Below, one piece after another: positions 61,701-64,000 of a stretch of DNA of 64,000 bases (its first letter is position 1; every line of letters starts with the position of its first letter). The stretch covers positions 189,321,298 through 189,385,297 of the forward strand of contig NC_134138.1 in the NCBI RefSeq assembly GCF_033958435.1, given 5' to 3'. The translations under genes were made by a program, and so were the position numbers. Below the pieces are notes generated by a model. It was not told the origin of the DNA. It did no database searches and saw nothing but the letters and a program-made list of their open reading frames with translations. The DNA is from Carettochelys insculpta. Taxonomy: Eukaryota > Chordata > Testudines > Carettochelyidae.

Positions 61701-63014
61701 ACACTAAAAATGTGACAGAGGAGGGGAGGGGAAAATATGAGGGGAGGGGAAAAGGGCTGCAACAGTTATGTTTTCCCTGCAAACATTTTATAATAAAGCT
61801 GAAGAAATGTAAAAGGATGAAATTTCACAGCTGCCCCCAGCATTGTCCTGGGATGAATGGAAACCTAGATCCAAACATTCCTGAACTTTGGAGAAGTTCA
61901 GATCCATATCTGTGATTCACATCCATCCCTAGTTCAGATGTTTTCTTACATTCCCTTTCAGATTGTCACACAGAGTTGCAGAGCCAGAAATCTCAGAGTG
62001 CTTCCATTCCTGTTTTTACAGTTTCCAGATGTTCAGCTGGTTCAGTTAACTATTTGTACCAATAAGCTCATATTTGAGTCATATCTGGTTACCTAAACTT
62101 TTACTATTCAGCTCTCCCTACCTGCAACACAGAGTTTTACCTGGGGAAAGTAGCTACATGCAGTAAATACTATAATGCAAGAGCAACATTGCTGCATAGG
62201 CACCTCAGACATGCTGGATGGGGACTATACAGGGACTGGAAAACACAGGGAAAGTGCAGCTTGACTAGAATCTTTGCTGGGGACTCCCAGGCAGTCCATG
62301 TCTACTGTACTGTTCTAGAAGACAGTACGACATAATTCCCCATTTCCACGAGCTTTACTGGCTGGTGTGGAGGGAAGAGTGGTGCTAAGGCCTGGCCTGT
62401 GGCACGCCCCATTTCAGGCCCTTTGCTTCTTCAGACTTTCCACTCCATGGAATTCTTCCCTACTCCTGTGCAGGGCACAGAATGAGTGGAGAAGCTGCGT
62501 GTACTTTTCTCCTCTTTGTATTCGATGCACAGACGAGCCAGAATTTGGCTCTAAATAAAAAGACCCTTATGATCGCTTCCAGTGTGCAAATCATTGCAAA
62601 ATTAATGGTGAATTAAGCTGTTGACCGAACAATTACCACTTCAGAAATAGGCACTTAATCGATAACAAAGAAAGATTTATTTAGTTCTGTGCTGTTTACA
62701 TTATATTTAATGTGTGCACTTAATTGCATCCAAATGGCATTATGAGGCACATTTTATCTAGAAAGCTTGCCCTCTAACATTGTTAAATTTTCATTGCAGT
62801 CTGCTCAACACGTAGGTGATAGCCCGATGTCTTTACTGTTTCCCTCAGTAAATGAAAAGCTCCTACCTTTGTAACCAATGTATATTGAGTTAAGACTCCT
62901 CTCAATGTGCAGGGGTGCATTCTCAGAGAAATATTCAGCTCCTATTCATTTGTTTATCCACTTTTATAGATTTTAACAAATAGTTCCACTGAATGGTAAT
63001 TACTGAGTTTCTAT

Positions 63015-63110
63015 GTAGAAGTAACAAGCACTCCTGTAGCACCTTTAAGACTAAGAAATTTTTTAGGTCTTGAGCTTTCATGGGTAAGATCCACTTCCTC
63101 AGCCAGTCAT
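63015..63110 (+). mobile_element. Truncated hairpin retroposon (one arm)
   Basis: CAAGCACTCCTGTAGCACCT, AAGACTAAGAAAT, GAGCTTTCATGGGTAAGATC and CACTTCCTCAG match a single arm of the hairpin family. Head and second arm are missing; the DIRS-like element follows directly. Confidence 0.7.
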
Positions 63111-63118
63111 TTAAGGAA

Positions 63119-64000
63119 AGAGACGTTACTCTCCGTAGTAATGATGGTTCTTCGAGATGTGTCCCTGTGGGTGCTCCACGATAGGTGTCGGGCTCGCCCC
63201 GGCGCCGCAGATTGGATCTTTCCAGCAGTTTCTGCCGGACTGCGCATGTGCCGGCGCGCGCCGCTCCCTTGTGCGCTCCCGGCCACGTGCGCGATCCGGT
63301 CCCCGCCAGTTCATTGACCAACCGCCTCAGATGCTCCTGAAAAACACTAAACAGAGATCCGAAGCGGGGAGGATGGGCAGGTGGTGGAGCACCCACGGGG
63401 ACACATCTCGAAGAACCATCGTTACTATGGTGAGTAACTTCTCTTTCTTCCTCGAGTGTCCCCGTGGGTGCTCCACGATAGGTGACTACCCAGCAGTAAC
63501 CCAAGAAAGGAGGTGGGTAATCGGGTTATGTGCAGCTTGCCCCGAAAGGACCGCTGTCGAGAGGCGGGTATCTTCTTGGAATACCCGGTGTAGGGCATAA
63601 TGCTTGGCGAAGGTGTCATAGGATGACCAGATCGCCGCTCTGCAGATGTCTTTTAGCGCGATGCCCTTGAAAAAGGCTGTTGATGCCGCCACCGCCCTGG
63701 TGGAGTGAGCCCTAAGCGGGGCCAGTAAAGGGGTTTTCCGAAATTCGTAGCACATCTTTATGCAGGACACAATGTGCTTCGAGATTCTCTGTGAAGAGAG
63801 ACCCTCTCCTTTTGACCTGGGAGCGAGAGAGACTAGGAGTCTGTCCGTTTTCCGGAAGGACTTAGTCCTGTCTATGTAGAAGGCCAACGCCCTCCTCATG
63901 TCCAGGAGATGCAGGCGTGCCTTCTTGCTGGAGCTGTGAGGCTTCGGGTAAAACAAGGGTAAAACTATAGGCTCATTAAGGTGGAACTCTGAAGAAACTT
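63119..64000 (-). mobile_element. DIRS-like retrotransposon, end with inverted repeats
   Basis: The minus strand carries a tyrosine recombinase ending at 63486, then terminal sequence. Around 63145-63185, GTTCTTCGAGATGTGTCCCT and GGGTGCTCCACGATAGG occur. The same sequence is inverted at about 63388-63425 and present again, direct, at 63450-63483. Such mixed inverted and repeated ends fit DIRS-type elements, which integrate by a tyrosine recombinase rather than an integrase. The other end is outside the window. A GC-rich segment (63185-63310) lies between the repeats. Confidence 0.75.
63486..64000 (-). CDS. DIRS-like tyrosine recombinase, C-terminal part
   Basis: This enzyme would integrate the circular cDNA copy of the retrotransposon by site-specific recombination. 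The frame runs in from beyond 64000 (FHLNEPIVLP before the PKPHSS segment) and stays open for about 170 residues to the stop at 63486. Visible blocks are LHLLDMRRALAFYIDRTKSF, LRAHSTRAVAAS (the H-x-x-R box) and AAIWSSYDTFAKHYAL, where the second tyrosine fits the catalytic nucleophile. The upstream arginine box is off the window. No stop or frameshift is seen in this part. Host tyrosine recombinases are unknown in vertebrates, so a transposon source is the natural reading. Confidence 0.8.
   Translation of the reverse strand, partial: VSSEFHLNEPIVLPLFYPKPHSSSKKARLHLLDMRRALAFYIDRTKSFRKTDRLLVSLAPRSKGEGLSSQRISKHIVSCIKMCYEFRKTPLLAPLRAHSTRAVAASTAFFKGIALKDICRAAIWSSYDTFAKHYALHRVFQEDTRLSTAVLSGQAAHNPITHLLSWVTAG

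Larger units (their letters stand above)
60370..64000 (+). other. PDE1C intron (3' partial)
   Basis: The FIDFIVEPTF exon was not found, so the intron continues past the window. It holds a possible DNA transposon (61188-61700), a truncated hairpin retroposon and a DIRS-like element. The rest (60370-61180 and 61710-63010) is plain. Confidence 0.85.

Overview
This is a vertebrate genomic window, and a single host gene runs through it on the + strand. Ten coding exons with consensus splice sites and matching phases encode most of the regulatory and catalytic part of a Ca2+/calmodulin-dependent 3',5'-cyclic nucleotide phosphodiesterase. The protein reads as PDE1C rather than PDE1A or PDE1B. The 5' exons (N-terminus, first calmodulin site) lie before position 1, and the exon that should follow the invariant glutamine lies beyond 64000. 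Everything else is intron, and the introns are packed with transposable elements. No other host gene, tRNA, rRNA or CRISPR array was seen.

The repeat content points to a sauropsid: many CR1 LINEs of different ages, two old MIR-type SINEs, PIF/Harbinger transposons with GTCTACAC-type ends, a DIRS-like element, and a Gypsy-type and an RTE-like remnant. A turtle is most likely. A softshell turtle is possible, but that is only an impression from the repeat families.

Layout. 1-3847: intron with faint old repeats. 3848-4766: two exons coding for the N-terminal regulatory stretch. 4767-11713: intron with an old DNA transposon (about 5479-8333) that carries a 628-bp Harbinger MITE, plus two hairpin retroposons. 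11714-16261: two exons and a CR1. 16262-24755: intron with two more hairpin retroposons, a 437-bp MITE and an apparently complete 4.9-kb Harbinger element (19511-24421) encoding a DDE transposase and a Myb/SANT-like protein. 24756-24896: exon with the first metal-binding histidine motif. 24897-44898: a 20-kb intron of nested repeats, including a decayed second Harbinger (38520-42447). 44899-46364: two exons with the HD motif. 46365-54735: intron with two long fold-back MITEs. 54736-60369: the last three visible catalytic exons. 60370-64000: intron, ending in a DIRS-like element whose tyrosine recombinase runs off the window.

The most interesting parts are three. The first is the intact-looking two-gene Harbinger together with a MITE that still carries its transposase start region. 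The second is a family of hairpin-shaped retroposons whose four copies here each have a 7-13 bp target-site duplication. The third is a readable insertion order around 37-44 kb, where one Harbinger landed inside the terminal repeat of another transposon.
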